A stretch of DNA of 64,000 nucleotides. Origin: Siphonodentalium dalli. Taxonomy: Eukaryota; Mollusca; Scaphopoda; Gadilida; Siphonodentaliidae. The position numbers and the translations under genes are program-made. Under the pieces are notes generated by a model. The model ran no database searches, was not told the DNA's origin, and saw only the letters and a list, made by a program, of their open reading frames with translations. Location: assembly GCA_032622095.1 (NCBI GenBank), contig CP136069.1, forward strand, positions 4,822,976 through 4,886,975, given 5' to 3'. The first letter of the stretch is position 1. Each line of letters starts with the position of its first letter. Shown here one piece after another: positions 1 through 14,300 of the stretch.

Positions 1-660
1 TGAGATATATCTGGCCAGAAGTCTGATCATAACTTGTATTTAAGGGTAGCAACGGTTGCTAAGCAAAAACCCCAAATGATCGAATGACACCATTGCCCTG
101 TGAATCCAATTGTATTATGCCCCAATTTAAACATTCTTGGCATGCACATGCTGATGGTTATGTTCAAATGGTGCTACAGGTCTGAAATTTTACAGGTATG
201 TTCAGTTCCCATGGGCCACTGTGTATTTGTTTTAGAACGGTATACTTTGCCACACTATCACTCCCTTATAACGGTTTCTAAGCAACTACCCGGAACTGAA
301 AGTATAATGCAATTATAGCTTATAGCGTCGTATAATTCCGCGCTAAGAAACGGCATTTTCTATGCAGCCAATACCCTATTGTGAAACTGGAGATACATCA
401 TGTCAGAAGATTGAACCTACATGTAGTTTGTATTTAACGGTATCAATGGTTGGTAAGCATATAGCCCAAGTGACCGAATGACACCACTTCCCTGTCCATT
501 CAATGGCATTACGTCCCATTTTAGACACCGCCTATAGGGCGCGGTGATGGTCATGTCATGTTTAAATGGTGCCACGAGTCTTAAACTTTACATAATTGCT
601 CAATAATGCACGATTTGACCACGTGTTTGTAATGTGCACGCGCAAGTAGATCTGACTAGA
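1..660. repeat. Diverged tandem duplication, about 380-bp unit
   Basis: Two diverged copies begin near 15 and 395. Each runs through a stretch resembling 'gcaacggttgctaagca', then a 'gaatgacacca' block, then 'catgtttaaatggtgc'-like sequence near 160-180 and 555-575. No coding exon is visible. The sequence lies in the aminotransferase gene, upstream of the first visible exon. The unit matches no element I recognise. Confidence 0.5.
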
Positions 661-2270
661 TGGTATTGTGACCATGCAACCCATTTCCACAGTACTACTC
701 TGGTGCAATGTCAAAACGTGCAGCTGTATAACGCAAATTTATGTACTATGGAGATCCTTGATGTGATTGTATCATTTCACAAAAATCCATACATTTATCA
801 TTTTATCCTATGCGCATGCGCGAAACAAATCGACTCAAATAAGAAACTGCGTGCGCCTTCCTCACATATGACAGAACACTGATTATGTATGCAATACTAA
901 TTTAAACCAAAAAAGAGTGATCGAAATGGTGTCTTTCTACAATCGTGCGAACCGCGCAACAATGTAGAGCTTTACCCTAATCGCTTCAAATAATGTACAT
1001 TTGTTGAATTCTGCGCTGTGCGCATGCGCATGTTTTTCTACCCCAACTAGTCGGCAACAAACTCATACACACGCACCTATGGCACTGCTGAAGTTCCTTG
1101 GGATCACTTACATAGATATAAGTGGATATACCAATGGTTATAACATGTATACACATGCTACATATGTTTATGATGTCACTGAATGCTGCTGGCCGCTTTT
1201 GCGGCCAGTCGGGTGTATGAACGTTTTCTGGCTGGCCGCTTTTGCGGCGAGTCGGGTTCAAAGGGTTAATATAGCATGGTCATGCTCGATGTCAGGGATT
1301 TATACTCATTATTATTATTATACGCACCGTGTCAAATAATAGAGTTATACCTCTTTCGTTGTAAATTATATCGACCTCAAGTCACCTCAGTCTGTTGCGA
1401 TCTGTATTCTGTAAGGCAATGTTGTGGACGGATCGTGGGTTTTGCATGCAAACATCATGTATCGCAATTCGCGAGAAGCAGGCTGATATTGCGTTGTCAA
1501 ACCGGGTATATTGTATTGCAAATAGCGATGCGATACCGCTTAAATCATGCCCTACACAGGATACAGGCATAACTGTTAACCTGATCATCATGAAATTTGT
1601 ATGGATGTATATATTGACATGTAGATGGGAACGAGTCATTAGGCCATAAAAAATGTCCGCTGGCAGCCATCTTGGATTTTACTCTTTGCATGACTAAATC
1701 CTTTGGCATACCCTACAGTCCGCTTCCTTCTTTCGATCAACACCAAACTTCATAATATTAAATGTTTTTCAATTTTATTGGAAAACATAGCCACCAGCAG
1801 ACATCATGGATCTTACTTTATAAATATATCTTCATGTTGATAATCTGGTATTACTTGGACATTTCAACTTTCCGCATTGCTAATCGCTCCATTGGCTGTA
1901 ACACATGCAATTATTTCCTTTTCAAGTTGAGCTACAGTGTCATTGACACTTACATTTTTATTGTCAATCGGCTTATGGTTTGACGAAAGACAGTTTGTTG
2001 GCGGGCGGCCTTAATCCTTTTAAAAGATATCCATTTATTGACAAATTATTGCTGAATTAATTTATGTTTATTGCGACAGCTGCACATGGTATATGGATGA
2101 TTCCATGAGGCACATGCAAATTCTAAAGTTCTTAATTTCTACCATCTTATATGTATATGTACTTCCTATGCCAATGAAATTCTGCACTTGAAAGAAGTAC
2201 AGATTTTTATACGTATTTTCCAACTTTTTTTTTCCGCGATTGTTGAACAAATATCACTGTTATTTTTCAG
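661..2270. other. Intronic sequence without a recognised gene
   Basis: No exon of the aminotransferase preceding 'VIIIEP' can be recognised here, so the upstream exons lie outside the window. The stretch contains the TTAA-type element end at 1187-1270 and otherwise AT-rich unique-looking sequence. Confidence 0.5.
1187..1270. mobile_element. Right end of a TTAA-flanked (piggyBac-like) element
   Basis: A subterminal palindrome-like block ('ctggccgcttttgcgg', then 'agtcggg') occurs twice, about 28 bp apart, and is followed by 'ttcaaaggg' and TTAA. The same architecture (a doubled subterminal palindrome, then ttcaaaggg-TTAA) recurs at 19,230-19,326 with a different palindrome. The left end is not seen and may lie outside the window. 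Confidence 0.45.
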
Positions 2271-2306
2271 GTTATAATTATTGAGTCGTTTCTCTGTTAT
2301 TTTCAG
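2271..2306 (+). promoter_or_regulatory. Duplicated in-frame tandem 3' splice acceptor
   Basis: The block 'ctgttatttttcag|gttataattat' is repeated 36 bp later as 'ctgttattttcag|gttataattat'. Both AGs (2269-2270 and 2305-2306) follow a good pyrimidine tract. Use of the upstream one would insert 12 codons without a stop or frame change. Confidence 0.7.
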
Positions 2307-2393
2307 GTTATAATTATAGAACCGTTTTTTGACTGTTATGAGCCGATGGTTAGAGTTGCAGGAGGAACACCAGTTTTCATTCCACTTAAACCA
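2307..2393 (+). CDS. KYAT3: KYAT3 exon a ([13 protein letters not shown]...)
   Basis: Encodes residues 1-29 of the visible protein, ending in PVFIPLKP. The exon is 87 nt in phase 0/0. The acceptor is ttattttcag at 2297-2306 and the donor is GTAAGT from 2394. A second, near-identical acceptor lies exactly 36 nt upstream (AG at 2269-2270) and would add 12 in-frame residues. I chose the downstream acceptor because VII(I)EP matches the family right after the expected NPGDE junction. Confidence 0.9.
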
Positions 2394-5300
2394 GTAAGTT
2401 TTAGCTCAATGCCGACGTAAGGTGTGTTGTAAGCTTTTGCGATGAGTATAGATATCGCGGTGTGTAGAGATTCTCTCAGGAATTTGCTAAGTGAAATTAA
2501 GCAATTTCATGGCAAATTTCGGACCTGAGTTTTTTTGTTTCTTGATGAGCTCTGTATTATGCCGTCAGTGCATTAAAATCTTTCATAATGTGGCCAATAA
2601 ATGCTTTCAAAGTAAGAAATCTCAGTCGATTGTGTTCATATCGATCACTTATGTTCTGGGTTTAACTTACAGGTGTCATGTTTCTAGAATGATGATTGAA
2701 CTTCAATCAGATCCTGGGTCTCCTATAGCTATTGAGGCCTAAGCAGAATGAGGTTCCCAGAGGGTGAATTTGTTTATGCTAGCCCGCCGTGTGGGTAAGT
2801 GTCACTAAATTCAACCTCTGGGGACCTCATTCTGCAAATATCAGACACAGTATTGGTGCACTTGTTTATTGTATCCCGACATTCCTTCGGAGGAATATAT
2901 TAATGATCCTCGTCCGTGGAGCCGTGCATGCGTCCGTCTGGAGCTTTGTCTGAGCTGGTATTCTGTCATTTTCTTTTTTTAAACTTATATATCAACCAGC
3001 ATGGGGAAACTGCTCACCTGCGATTTTCATTTCGGTTGGACTCATATTGGCGAGGATATTGCCCTTTTTCGATATAGAATCATACATCCTGGGACGCATC
3101 TTTTGTCCGAGCTTGTATTCCGTCATTTTTTTTAAACTTGGCCCAGTCAGAGTCATTTTGAAGGAGTTACAGCACTGATCAGAGTAAGTGACCTGTTTTA
3201 ATGAGATGTACATGCATTAGTACCGCGGTGTAATACCGCGTGATATCGCCGATTCGCGGTTGCTCTACCATGTGGTACCGCGCCATGTGGTACCGCGGTA
3301 CCACCGGAACGTTCGCAGTACTACCGCATTACCAATGGTAACGAATGCTAGTGCCGTGGTGACATGCGGTAATGCACTGCATAAAAGGCGGTGACATTAC
3401 CACAATGCGGTAGCGTTTTTTTTAACGAGGTTAATGACGGGAGGCGATGTGTGACTGCCAATCTGCAAACAAATGGCGTTCGTTGACAGTCTCCGTGAAC
3501 TGTATTGCCAATACACAATAGTTTGAGCCAAATGCCAAAATGTGCGGCTGATTGTCTTACCGAGTGTATCAAACATACAAACAAAACAATTTAAATCATC
3601 TTGGAATTCAGTATGCTTTTTTGCAACCAACACTTACAATTTAGTTGATGTTATTGTCGTTACTCATCAGATTTGTGTGTACTTATCTTGCGCGAACCAA
3701 ACAGACTTGTATAGAGGCATACTTTTCCGCCTTTCCAATGCAATCAATCAGTTTATTTCTCATGAACCTATACATACATAGGTATGGAGATGCCATACAT
3801 GCGTTTCATCCGAATCTTGATTACATAAGAATATGTGAACATAATTTTTACTCTGAACTGCCGAGTACAGCAATTCATGCGACAACTAAACGTTGCAAGA
3901 GAACAAACAATGCCGCCCGACACGTGCTCAGTGACTGTTGACGTTGCAAAATCAAAGACTGATTTGACAACGTTGTCTCTTTCAATGATTGGTGTTTTGA
4001 ATGTGTCATTTCTCGCGCATGCCACCTTATAATTAACCCAACCCTGGCTACATTGCATTTAGCTGTGCCTGCCCCTTTTCATCGGTGGATGTATACCCGA
4101 ATGTGCCTCCAATGTATTCTTACAAGTAACCATGGAATTGATCATTTTCACCCACCGAGAGCCCCAAAGCTATTTGGCACTGCATACAACACAGAACATA
4201 TAATTACATATATTTTAGTTTTCATCCCTTTTATATATGTACCTCCAATTTATTCGTACACGAGAGTTAAATGGAGACGTTTCACCCATCATGAACCCTG
4301 TGGTATCTACAGACGTGCACATGCTCCATTGTTTGATGTATACCGGTAATTTACTGTGTGTCAATCACATGCCGGCCATGACGTTGTGTGTTTCGAATCT
4401 CTGCATTGCATTTGGCTGTTGCCGAGTTATTTGTATCGAGGCTTATTACATTATTAATAGACTAACTGGTAACTAAAACAAAATTCTACCGAAATACGAT
4501 TTATTAGTTGCATTTTCATGTGATGACTTATTTGTTATTCTGTGCGTAATCGTACGAGGACATGTGTGAAATATGCCGACCACACAGTCGTGAGTAGTCA
4601 AAAACTACCGTTGTGATAAAATAAAAGAATTATATCATGCATGATCTATGTGATTATATATCTTGAATACTCTTGCGACCAAAATAAAAGAAGAGGTCGG
4701 AATAATAGTATAAAGGGAGGTTTGTCATTCCCAAACATGTTCTATTTAGAAATGCACTCCAGTGGAACATGCTAGTATCAGTAGTTATACAATATTACTA
4801 AGGCCAAAAAAAAAAAATGTTTTGGTTTTCAGGCCCCGCCGCATTGAATAAAAAGGGCTGCATTAGGCCTTTTTATTGCAATGCCTGATGTTATGACAAA
4901 AAAACTTACGAAAAAAAAAATTTGAACAAATTTGTTTTTTTTATCAACATGTCTATAACAGGGATTTTATCAACATGTCTATAACAGATATGTGTTGAAT
5001 ATTAGTGTGCATTGAGCTCTAACATGTAATGTGTTAAAAAGTGACTTGCAGGCTTACAACATGAAGTAGATGACTACAATTAAGAAAATGATTAGCTGAT
5101 CCTCATGCTCTTCTTACAATTAGTCATTGTGAACAACTTACACTAATTGTAACTTTATACAATTGAAAGGCACAGAACTAAATTCAGGATCACATATTAG
5201 AATGGGGAGGTATCAGTTTTTAGACAACAATAACAGTAGTTAATGTCAGGGGCATTATATATTGTTAGGTAATCCCAGTCATACACTGGTAGTACAATGT

Positions 5301-8300
5301 CATTTTTATATAAGACTAAATGAGTTTATATGCATAACAGTTCCCTCTACCTTTCTGGTTATTACTAGACAGAGGAAGATATCTTTGTCCATGCTTACTA
5401 TGCGCAGAAAAAAATAAAAAATAAAAATAAAACCCTCCCTCTCTCATTGATTTGAAGAAAAAAATTGCCCGAGAACCAAAACACTTTTTTTTTTTGGCCT
5501 AATAGTATTACTACATAACATATTGTTTTATTACTTTTGAAGGAACTTGATCCAGTGACCATTTTATTTGAAATTGAATTGATGTGGGTTAAAAGTGCAA
5601 GACGAAACATTTCGTTCCTTGCGGAAATAAAGTCGGCACTTTGAACTGGAATTACTGTAACTTCATTCTCCCTACTAATTGGTTAATAAAATTGAACTTT
5701 CAGCTATAACTTTCAACGAAATATTACGATTTTGAGCCGGCCTTTCGCCATGTACGTGCACTTATTTTTGTGTCATGCTGATCACGGTATTGATATCTCT
5801 CACCCACAAACTTCGCGGTAACATCAAATAAGATTACGTCAGCATTGTCCAGAAATTGGTCACCTGCTACATCGTAACTGGTTGAGTGAACATGATTTAT
5901 GATTACTCAGTGTCACTTTGCCTGCGAGATTCCCTTTCATCCTCGATCAAAGAAAGGATCATTATGCGTCGGTTTCGTCTTTAACTTTTCAAAAGTCGTA
6001 ATTCAGTATTAATTGTAAATTATATGGTATTACTGTAAGTGACACAGGACTTCTCCTTGTTTATACGAAACGTCGCTGTATTTGTGTTTCACTTTTATGT
6101 TTTGATTTTGGTACCAGGAAAATATATGTAGTCAGAAAAAAGTTTAGGGTCGGCATCCAGAAACCGAAATACCGGAAACACACCTATTTTTATGTTTTTG
6201 GCATAAAATATAGACGTTATATGTGTATCCAACCGCGTGCCACTATCATGTATAGACATAGCCCGAGAGATAATAAAGGCGGTACGGTCGTTAAAATAAT
6301 GTATTTTTAACTTCCCGAGATCACGAATTGGATTCCTGCAGGCCGCCTAGTTTGTATCACGCATGTTTTCACTTCGCGATGGAGGGCGGTTCGCGGTAAA
6401 TTGAACGCGGTTATATGCGGTCATGAAAAAAATAACTTGGTGTACGGCGGTAACAAGCACCAATAACGCGGTGACCAGCGGTAAGAATACTTCTCAGTAC
6501 CGCGGGTTAACCGCCCTCCATTGCGGTACAAAATGATAATCGCGGTATTCTGGTGGTATCACCGCGGTAAGTACCGGCCCTTAACCTCGTTAAACAGGTT
6601 GCTTAATTAGAGCTGTATTGCCATTTTTCGACATAGAACTGTTTTATTTTTTTTGTTTTAGAGTTATTGACCCTTTCTCGGCACATTAGAGAACTGCAAT
6701 TCCTCCTACTTATTATAATCAAGCCTGCAAATAGCGTGTCTGTCATTTGCAGAATGAGGTCCCCAGAGGGTGAATTTAGTGACGCTATCCCACATAGCAA
6801 GCGAGCATCACTAAATTCACCCTCTGGGGACCTCATTCTGCTAAGGCCCTCAACTGCTATGGCAGACCTAGGATCAGATTGAAGTTCCCCAGTTGAAGTT
6901 GGTGATGTACACCCATTGGGCACCTCAATTATGAATTTTATCTTCTGCAAATTAGGGGATATAGAAACTTCCCAGAAGGGAAATGTAACTAAAAACAATG
7001 TTAATTTGATACTATCGATACTTCCCAGAAGATGAGGCCTAAGCAGAATGAGGTCTCCAGAGGGTGAATTTGGTGATGCTAGCCCACTGTGAGGGATAGC
7101 ATCACTAATTTCACCCTCTAGGGACCTCATTCTGCAAATGACAGACACACTATTTCAAGGCTTGATTGTAATTATCATCATCTCTCAGACTCGGAGAATG
7201 TATTCTTTTCTTTTCTTTTTTAGACTAAGTCGGGAATGATAAGCAGTGATGATTGGAAGTTAGACCCAGATGAACTTGCCAGTAAATTTAATGCCAAAAC
7301 AAAGGCAATCATGCTCAACACCCCTAATAACCCACTTGGAAAGGTTAGTAGCCATACAAAGATTAAAAGGGTTAATACTGAATATCAATCGCTATAATAT
7401 TTTGATGAAATTATTGAGTTGTACTATAAAAGAAATGAATAGATGGTACACTGGTGTGCATGTAAAATTTGACAACATCAACTGATTGCTTTACAACAAT
7501 TTACTTTACTTTATTTTGGTCACATTTGATGTCATGCAATGTAATAATTATAACAATTTACTTTACTTTATTTTGATGACATCTGATGTCATGCAATGTA
7601 ATAATTATAACAATTTACTTTACTTTATTTTGATGACATCTGATGTCATGAAATGTAATAATTATAACAATTTACTTTACTTTATTTTGATGACATCTGA
7701 TGACATGCAATGTAATAATTATAACAATTTACTTTACTTTATTTTGATGACATCTGATGTCATGCAATGTAATAATTATACCTCCTTTTTTGGGGGAAAA
7801 AAAGAAGGGGGCTATTCTGTTTTGCACCTGTCCGTATGTCTGTGCGTCTGTCCATGCGTCCATACATCCGTGTGACGTCTGTTCATGTCGTATCTTGAAT
7901 AGTAGTGCTCAGATCTCAATTTAATTTGGTATGGATATTCAATCGTTTTGCTCAGGTTTTCCATTCTAGAGTTATTCTTTGTTTATCTGGAAATGTTGTT
8001 TTTTTGGTCCGTCTGATGTCTGTTCAGGCCATAACTTGAACAGCAATGCTTGGATCTCAATGAGATTTGGTGTGGATGTTCACCACTATGAGGATATTCA
8101 ATGGTGTGTACAATCATTTTGTTTAGGTATTTCGTTCTATAGTTATTCATCTTTGTTTATATGAAAATTCAGATTTTTGGGTCCATCTTTGTGAGTATAT
8201 CGGTCATAGGTTGTAGATATTCCAACACTAGGCGGTATGCCACAAGGGGGTATGCCCCGGACGACAGTCCATCTTTTTGTTTTTTAAGTGTGTACTGTAT

Positions 8301-11300
8301 TTCTTTCAATGTTTCAGGTTTTCTCGCTAGAAGAGTTGGAAATGGTAGCAGATTTATGCAAGAAACATGACGTTCTGTGTATAGCTGATGAAGTCTATGA
8401 ATGGCTGGTCTATGAAGGGAAGGAGCATATTAAAATAGGTAATAATATGATCGCACGTGACACGTAGTGGAGCAACCACACAAATACATCAAACTATCAC
8501 AACAATTTCAACCTACATGTAGTTTGTAATTTCCATGTCATGCATGGAATTTCCAAATGTTGAATATTTTCACCAAAGTTGGATGGGGCGGATTCCACAG
8601 AAAACTACAGCCCAACCACCCTGCGACTACGTCTCTCGTTAAAGCAACTCACACACTTCAATGCCAAACTAAACCCAGCAATTTCCCACGTTTATCTGTG
8701 ACAAATATAAATGTCTACATGAGCGCTATATACCAAAATATCACTGGGAAAATCCTTCGCGCGAAAAGTTTCTTGGGGTCTTGCCAATAGAAAATATCTG
8801 TCGTTTGAAACCAGTCTGTATTTTTCTAAAAGATGGCCTTTAGAGAAGTCTCTTAATTACAACTAGGATTTAAATTTCTGAAATACCAGAAATTTTATAC
8901 TTCCATGGAATATTCAATTTTTAATGAACACAATCTTTATGTTATATTGAAATTATGTATTAAATAATTAAAAGAAATGAATAAGAAAAAGATCATAGAC
9001 AAGGATTGTAAGTTCAGAATTTCGACTTGTGGGTATGTTATTAATGATATACAGCACTGCTCAAATTAAGCGACCTGTTTTAACGAGGTGTACATGCGTT
9101 AATACCGCGGTGCAATACCGCGACATACCGCCGATTCGCGGTTGCACTACCACGCACGTACCGCGGTACCACCGCGACGTTCACGGTACCACCGCACTAC
9201 CAGCGGTAAGGAATGTTGGTAGCGCGGTGGCATGCGGTAATGCACCACACAAACGCGGTGACATTACCGCTACGCGGTAGCATTTTTGTAACGAGGTTAA
9301 TGACGGGATTCGATGGCTTACAGTCAATCTTCCAAAATAGGACGGCCGTTCTCACGATCTCCGTCCATGATTGTGTACCGTGAAGTGTATTATTAAAATA
9401 TTGAAATAGATGAAAGCCGAGTATCGGGAAATATGCCCATTATAACGGGCTTCCAGATTAAGTAAATGTAAGTATAAGTTACTTTGAGAAAGTCATTTTT
9501 CAATTAATGTGAATATTAAAATATTACAATAGCATTTCTAGTAGATCGTTTTATTGCCAAAAATTCTCATAAATGACACTATTTGTAATCAGTGTTGGTT
9601 ATCGGGAAGGGAACACATGATTTCGGCCATTTTAGACAGCTCGATAAATCCCGTATCTACAGTTTATATCAAATATTCAGATGTACGTGATCCCTAAATT
9701 GAATGATAACGACACCATTTAAATAGTCCCCAGAATAAATATCGTTATTAACTTTATTGACATTCATTAATTGCAAATCACAAACACCATTTGTTCGTAT
9801 AACCAGTATAACGGGAATTATTGTCTTAGCAATAAAAGACACAAAGTGGAACTCCCGTATATCCAGGAAAAAAACACATTCTGCGCAAAAGCACGTGTCA
9901 CTGATTACGTCATACTGCAGATGGCAGACTTTGTTAATATAGGGCACGGGGCACTTAAATTAAGATGTCGTCATGTCTTTTTATAACTGGCCTCAATGGG
10001 TGAAATAAATATTTGTGTTTTGTTGATGGTGCTGTTAGTAAAACTACACACGTGACGCGCGAATGGCTGTTCAGTGTTTTGGACACTTGTATTTCCATTA
10101 CTTCAATGCGTCCGTTTGGCTTACATAATGCTCGCAGAAGGTAGTTCAGAGATTATCGATCTATTTTGGTATTGCGAATAATATTATGTGCGAACCGCCA
10201 CGTGGCTTTAAACAGACAAGTCTCATTCGATCTTTAAAATGTTGTGCACGTAATAGCTATTTATCGCACAAAAGTGAGACAAACGCTCTTTATTGCTACC
10301 GTATCGGGAATAAACTAACAAGGACTAAAACACACCGAATTCGATCACTTGAAATAATTATGTTACAATGTTAAACTCTGTATATAACCAAACAAACATA
10401 TTTAGAGGTCAACTTTCCAACACCATGCATGTTTTCTTCCGAATAACGATTAGATAGGCATACCGGTATGTGATATAATTTATACTGCGACCCACCGAGA
10501 ACTACAAGTGCACACCCTCGCTAAAAGTTGCAATTTCACATCAAACGATGCCGCATGACACGCACGGCTCGTGAGCTCAATGAATGTTCACGTAACAAAA
10601 TCAAAGACTGATTTGACAACGTTGTGTCTTTCAATGTTTGGTGTTTTGCGTGTGTCTTTTGTCGCGCACATTGGTGATGATAACAACTTTACTTTGCTGC
10701 ATGACACGTGCCACGCTTTCTTAGTTATACATTTTATTCCCACCGACAAGAAATCTTCAGGCGCAAATGTTTGTAAATTGCTTTACTATTTCACGCATGC
10801 GTACAATCATACGTCTTGGCGACAATATACTATTTACGCGCCGATTATGTTTGGCATATGAACAAAACTATAGATTTGAACGAATATGAATATTTCTGCA
10901 ATGATCGCGGCCCTGGCCTCTAAGACTAAAATCGGACTCAGTGTTACTAATGCACCGTCCCCGCTGGTTTCGACCAAATTCAGATAAATGGAGGATTTAC
11001 TTTTCCCATTTTATAAGAAATTTAGATTTCGGAAACACAAACAAAACAAAAAATTCCGTATGAGTGGAAACCGATATAGGAATCGGGTGCGTAAATCATT
11101 TGACGATATGTAAGATAGATGCTAACAACAAAACTATTACTCCACGGTGTTTTGCGTAATCCAGTCGCCGTAAGCATGCAACTATAGCTGAGTTCAAAAA
11201 CCGCCGACGTGATTAAACGTGATGTACATTTACATTTGTAATATGTTACATGTAAATCCGACATGTTCATATGTAATCCGATTGCATTATTATTCATTTA

Positions 11301-14300
11301 TATTCATTACGTATACATAATTACGTGCAGCTTACAGGTATTCATTCAATACAAAAGTTATTCATAATCATTTACCTACCGTGTGACGCCTTGTTTCAGT
11401 CGTGTTCTCTCTGCGGTGGAGGGCCGTTAGCGGTATTTTGAACGCGGTTACGAAAAAAATAACGCGGTGTATGGCGGTAACGAACACCAATAACGCGGTG
11501 ACCTGCGGTAACCAACGGTAAAAATACCGTACCAGTACCGCGGGTCAACCGCACTCCGTCGCGGTATAGAATGATAACCGCGGTAGTTTGGTGGTATCAC
11601 CGCGGTAAGTACCGGCCCATAACCTCGTTAAACAGGTCGCTTACTGAGAGCATAGCTGTATGAGGATTTATTTGTTAAAACTGTCATGGCGATTTCTGCC
11701 CTTAGACCCTTGTTATGATTGTTGTAATGATACTAATATTATGCAATACGCCACGACCCTGGTTGTTAATTTATAAGAAGCACTCACAGTACAAAGCAAA
11801 ATACTACATACCATTGTACGCCATGAAAGTCTTAAGATATATCATTAATATTAATGATACGGCCGTGCAACATTCTATACTCGTTGGCTCAAAAACTTAG
11901 AAAATCGCACTAAAGTTGCACATAGATACTACCGCAATTTTGTTTTATTTGGATTCACGATTTTCACCGAATTTGCGCGTGGATAGTACCCACCACATCC
12001 ACTCGTCAAATTTGTTCCATCTCGATTCATGATTTCTCTATTTTTTGTTTTCCTTTGTGAGATTTACTCGAATTTTCCAAAAGCCTCGACCCACACCAAT
12101 GCAAGCTCTCTGTTAGACGGATTGCTTTTAAACCACGACAGTCAAACTTCCAGGATGTATCTATTGTATACCGATGTACCTGCTAGCGCATTTCACTCGC
12201 CCCTTCATTAGCCTGTTTGAGTTTGACGTGAATATTGGAGAATTTCGAGTTTTGCCATAAATCGATGGCAGGCTGTGTTCATCTGCATGTAGTACGTATT
12301 ACGCTATATAGCGTCGCCACTAGTAAACCCTTTGCTCTGAAACTTAAGAAATCGCACCAGAGTCGGGCGTTGATACCCCATATCACACCCGCTAATCAGC
12401 AAAATTGTATCTCAGTGTTTGATATTTTGAAGTATTTTTCAACTTTTGGTTTTATATCACTAACTTCTCTCACAGGGGACCTCATTCAAGGCCCGTCAAG
12501 GTCTATGAATTCAGCCTTTTCTCAGTGAACTGCCTGATGTCGATTATGTCTTACTTTCATATGTATAATAAGGTATTGCAGAGTTATCGTTCATGGAATC
12601 AAGATTTCGTGAGGTGACCTTCACCTCTTTTGCACTGATTTCGTACTTTCATAAGTTTTTGGTTTTCGAAGAATTAGCAATTATTCAAAACTTTCAGAGC
12701 TGATCTGTCAACTAGTCGACTAAATCCATACGAAACAGGAGGTGGAGGGCGTCCTCAATTTTCCAAGTATTCCTGATATTAGTGTATATATTGGCTAATT
12801 ACAGATGATTTATACAGATTTTACTGCAGTTCTTTAATTTATATTTCAGCTACACTGCCCGATATGTGGGAGAGGACCATTACTATCGGTAGTGCCGGTA
12901 AAACATTCCAAGCAACTGGTCTCAAGATGGGATGGGCGGTCGCTCCCCACCATCTCATGTTCGGTCCACACGTCTTACATCAGAACTCTCTCTATACACT
13001 CCCCACATCCTCACAGGTTAGTAGCTCTTCCAAATTGATGCCACCCATATAGAGCCCCATACTGATACAGGCAGACGACATTCAGCTGTGGATGCTTCTC
13101 TTTGTATGAGGCTCCCTGTGGGAGGTTCTAGCTCCACACTCTAATATCAGGTCCACATGTATTAAAACAGGGTACCCGCGACTCCTTGAATATCCTTGAA
13201 AACCCTGGAATTAGAAAATGAGTTTGCAAGGACCCTTGAAAACCCTGGAATTCTCAACCCCTCCTTGAAAACCCTGGAAAAATCCAATTCTCGCCGATCA
13301 TGTAATGAAGTTAAATAAATATAACTCGCAGTGCTCCGTAATACGGAACCAAGAAGAGTAACACTTTGGTAATTTCCGCTGGGTTCCGTCTGTTTACGTC
13401 GGTTCATTTAGACTTGTGCATGCTGATGTAAGCGGCTCTCTGATTGGTTGTCACTACTTCGGTTCTCTATTTTCCACTAATCATGTCGCGCATACCATTG
13501 AAGATGTGTTAGTGTAGGAATACGTGATGCGGCCGGGGAAAACCCTGCGCTATTTTTCGCTTTCGTCTGCAGACAATAAAACAAAATAATCATATTGCCC
13601 AGCGGAAAGTGCAAATATAATCCAAACTGGAAAACAAACACAAATTATAGTAATTGGCTTGAAGCCGTAGAAGGCAATATATTTTTGGCGAGATGTCGTA
13701 TGTGCAGAAAAGATATCGATGTAAGCAACATGGGCGAGTCTGTGTTAAAATCTCACACACCGTCCGCCAAACATAATAAAGCTTGCCAAGAAAGACAATC
13801 AAATACTAATCTTCAGAATCTCTTTCGTTCACAAGAACCAAGTTCTACCAGTAGTACTAGCCCTATAATTTCAACAGCAAGTCAAGCAACATCAGCATTA
13901 GCCTGTCTAGGTGTGACTTCAAGTGATGTTTTGAAAGCAGAACTAATGTGGAGTGTTAAAACAGTTACCAGCCACTTTGGGTGGAACAGTTGTGTATCTA
14001 TTGGAGAAACTTTCCGATTAATGTTTCCCGATAGCGACATTGCCAAGCAATTCTCAATTGGAGAGAACATAGTGATGTATTTCAGTGTGTTCTGACTGGG
14101 TATGTACCTCGAACATAAGATCTTAGATAAGAAACAAGGTTCAATACTATTTACATATTGATTATTGACACATGACTGTCCTTGAAAACCCTTGAAATTT
14201 GAGTATATGCCTCCTTGAATTTTGGCCCCCTTACACTCACTTTAAAACCCTTGAATTTCATATGAAAATAGGTGCAGGAACCCTGTAAAATTTTTGCATG

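Noticed and set aside
7486..7875. 129-codon ORF with a 19-residue repeat
   Set aside because: Artefact of the 57-bp tandem repeat inside an intron.
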